6,564 nt of DNA from Micrococcales bacterium UBA3913 (GTDB taxonomy: Bacteria; Actinomycetota; Actinomycetes; Actinomycetales; Microbacteriaceae), in contig DGEZ01000035.1 of NCBI GenBank assembly GCA_002391425.1, forward strand, positions 473 to 7,036, in the 5' to 3' direction. Position numbers and translations under genes: made by a program. A model generated the notes under the pieces. The model made no database searches. It had not been told where the DNA came from and saw nothing but the letters and a program-made list of their open reading frames with translations. Positions 5,101-6,564 of the stretch are shown piece after piece; positions within the stretch are counted from its first letter, which is position 1; each line of letters starts with the position of its first letter.

Positions 5101-6564
5101 GTGACCCCCCAAGAACTTTCCGATATCATCCGCGCTGTCCTTGTGGACCTGCAGGCGAACGGTCTGCTCCCCGAAACAGCAGAGATCCCTGCGGCCATTA
5201 AGGTGGAACGCCCGAAGAACCGGGAGCACGGCGACTGGGCGACCACGGTGGCCATGCAGCTGGCTCGGTCTGCGCATCGGAACCCCCGGGAGCTGGCCGA
5301 GACGATCGCACAGCAGCTCCAGCATCAGGCCGGGATTACAGAGGCCAGCGTTGCCGGGCCTGGTTTCGTGAACCTCCGGGTCGACGCGGCCGCTGCCGCG
5401 AGCATCCTGTCTGACATTGTGGCCGCGGGCAGCGCCTACGGGCAGAACGATCGGCTGGCCGGGCGTTCCATCAACCTTGAATTCGTCTCCGCGAACCCGA
5501 CCGGACCGCTACACATCGGGCACACACGCTGGGCGGCGCTGGGGGACTCAATCGGGCGCCTCCTCAAGGCCAGCGGTGCGAACGTCGCCGAGGAGTACTA
5601 CATCAACGACGCGGGTGCCCAGATGGACAGGTTCGGCTACTCGGTACTCGCTGCGGCACGCGGCGAGGCCACCCCCGAGGGCGGCTACCCGGGAGCGTAC
5701 ATCCAGGACCTTGGCAAGATCGCGCTGGCCGAGCGGCCGGAGATCGCGACGCTCCCACCGGAGCAGGCGATGCCCATTGCCCGGGAGATCGGCTACCGCA
5801 TCCAGTTGGGGGAGATCCAGGAGTCGCTGCGACGGTTCAACGTGCACTTCGACGTGTGGTTCTCTGAGCGCACCCTGCACGCGCCGGATGCGAGCACGGG
5901 CCTGTCGGCGATCGACCGCGCCCTGGAACGCCTGCGTGAGCAGGGCAACGTCTACGAGAAGGATGATGCCACCTGGGTACGCACCACGCGTTTTGGTGAC
6001 GACAAGGACCGCGTGTTCGTGCGCGCCAATGATGTGCCCACCTACTTCGCAGCGGACGCCGCCTACTACCTGTCGAAGCGGGAGCGTGGTTTCGCAGAAC
6101 TCATCTACCTTCTCGGGGCGGATCACCACGGTTACGTGGGTCGGCTCAAAGCTCTGGCCGCCGCAGCCGGTGACGATCCGGAGAAGACGCTTACGGTGCT
6201 CATCGGCCAGCTCGTGAATCTCAACGGCGCGAAGTTGTCCAAGCGCGCGGGGAACATCATCGAGCTCAACGACCTGCTCGATTGGATTGGCGCGGATGCG
6301 CTGCGCTACTGGCTGGCGCGCTTCCCCGCCGATTCGCCACTGTCGCTCGACGGCGAGGCGCTGCGCAGTCAGACCAGCGACAACCCGGTGTTCTATGTGC
6401 AGTACGCCCACGCGCGCACCGCGAATGTGTCCCGCAACGCGCAGGCCGCCGGGATCACCCGGGACGTGTTCGAGCCGTCCACGCTCACCCACCCCACCGA
6501 GGAGGCCCTCATCGCCCGGCTGGGCCAGTTCACCGAGATCGTCGGGTTTGCCGCCGAACTGCGC
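5101..6564 (+). CDS. argS: Arginyl-tRNA synthetase, 3' end beyond the window
   Basis: The frame is open from a GTG at 5101 to the last base, giving 488 residues of a family usually about 550-560 long, so roughly 60-70 are missing on the right. The enzyme charges tRNA-Arg with arginine in the cytoplasm and is essential. Order of domains: the N-terminal additional domain that contacts the tRNA D-loop (about 1-110); the class I Rossmann catalytic core starting at EFVSANPTGPLHIGH with HIGH at 138-141; a KMSKS-type loop, KLSKR, at 378-382; and the start of the DALR anticodon-binding domain from NPVFYVQYAHAR (428 onward). GTG is the only sensible start: the N-terminus TPQELSDIIRAVL aligns with the usual family beginning, and no ATG is in reach. 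It is divergent from tRNA-Arg(CCG). In actinobacteria argS is often followed by lysA and threonine-pathway genes, which could be checked to the right. Confidence 0.97.
   Translation, partial: MTPQELSDIIRAVLVDLQANGLLPETAEIPAAIKVERPKNREHGDWATTVAMQLARSAHRNPRELAETIAQQLQHQAGITEASVAGPGFVNLRVDAAAAASILSDIVAAGSAYGQNDRLAGRSINLEFVSANPTGPLHIGHTRWAALGDSIGRLLKASGANVAEEYYINDAGAQMDRFGYSVLAAARGEATPEGGYPGAYIQDLGKIALAERPEIATLPPEQAMPIAREIGYRIQLGEIQESLRRFNVHFDVWFSERTLHAPDASTGLSAIDRALERLREQGNVYEKDDATWVRTTRFGDDKDRVFVRANDVPTYFAADAAYYLSKRERGFAELIYLLGADHHGYVGRLKALAAAAGDDPEKTLTVLIGQLVNLNGAKLSKRAGNIIELNDLLDWIGADALRYWLARFPADSPLSLDGEALRSQTSDNPVFYVQYAHARTANVSRNAQAAGITRDVFEPSTLTHPTEEALIARLGQFTEIVGFAAELR

Noticed and set aside
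5548..6492. 314-codon - strand frame opposite argS
   Set aside because: Antisense shadow of a clearly recognised argS, with no family resemblance.

Overview
The window reads as a chromosomal segment of a high-GC actinobacterium. The evidence is G/C-ending codons throughout, an actinobacterial-type arginyl-tRNA synthetase, and start codons that sit directly behind TANNNT promoter elements in the style of leaderless actinobacterial genes. A family such as Microbacteriaceae or another Micrococcales lineage is plausible, but nothing here fixes the genus. No insertion sequence, phage gene, CRISPR array or attachment site is visible, and no gene-free stretch exceeds 300 bases.

Left third (1-3242, + strand): the 3' part of a 2-oxoacid dehydrogenase operon. 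It holds the C-terminus of an E1 beta subunit, a complete dihydrolipoamide acyltransferase (E2) and a complete dihydrolipoamide dehydrogenase (E3). The genes are 3 and 8 bases apart, each with a clear ribosome binding site. E1 decarboxylates the substrate onto lipoyl-lysine, E2 passes the acyl group to CoA, and E3 reoxidises the lipoyl arm with NAD+. The E1 beta tail and the E2 lipoyl domain resemble acetoin dehydrogenase (Aco) components more than housekeeping pyruvate dehydrogenase, so acetoin cleavage to acetyl-CoA and acetaldehyde is the best guess. The substrate remains an inference. E2 is unusual in carrying two consecutive peripheral-subunit-binding domains, only one of which keeps the expected basic contact residues. 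A hairpin after E3 may end the operon.

Middle (3352-4788, - strand): an SRAP-domain protein (YedK/HMCES family, protection of abasic sites in single-stranded DNA) and, upstream of it on the same strand, a six-helix Pr6Pr-family membrane protein. They converge on the dehydrogenase operon. The SRAP gene appears to have a leaderless promoter of its own.

Right (4959-6564): tRNA-Arg(CCG) on the - strand and argS on the + strand, divergent and 65 bases apart. The aminoacyl-tRNA synthetase therefore lies beside a gene for one of its own substrates. argS runs off the right edge and lacks roughly the last 60-70 codons.

Overall this is mostly ordinary core and metabolic sequence. The best points for a second look are the double binding domain of E2, the tRNA-Arg/argS pairing, and the start-site and leaderless questions on the - strand genes.
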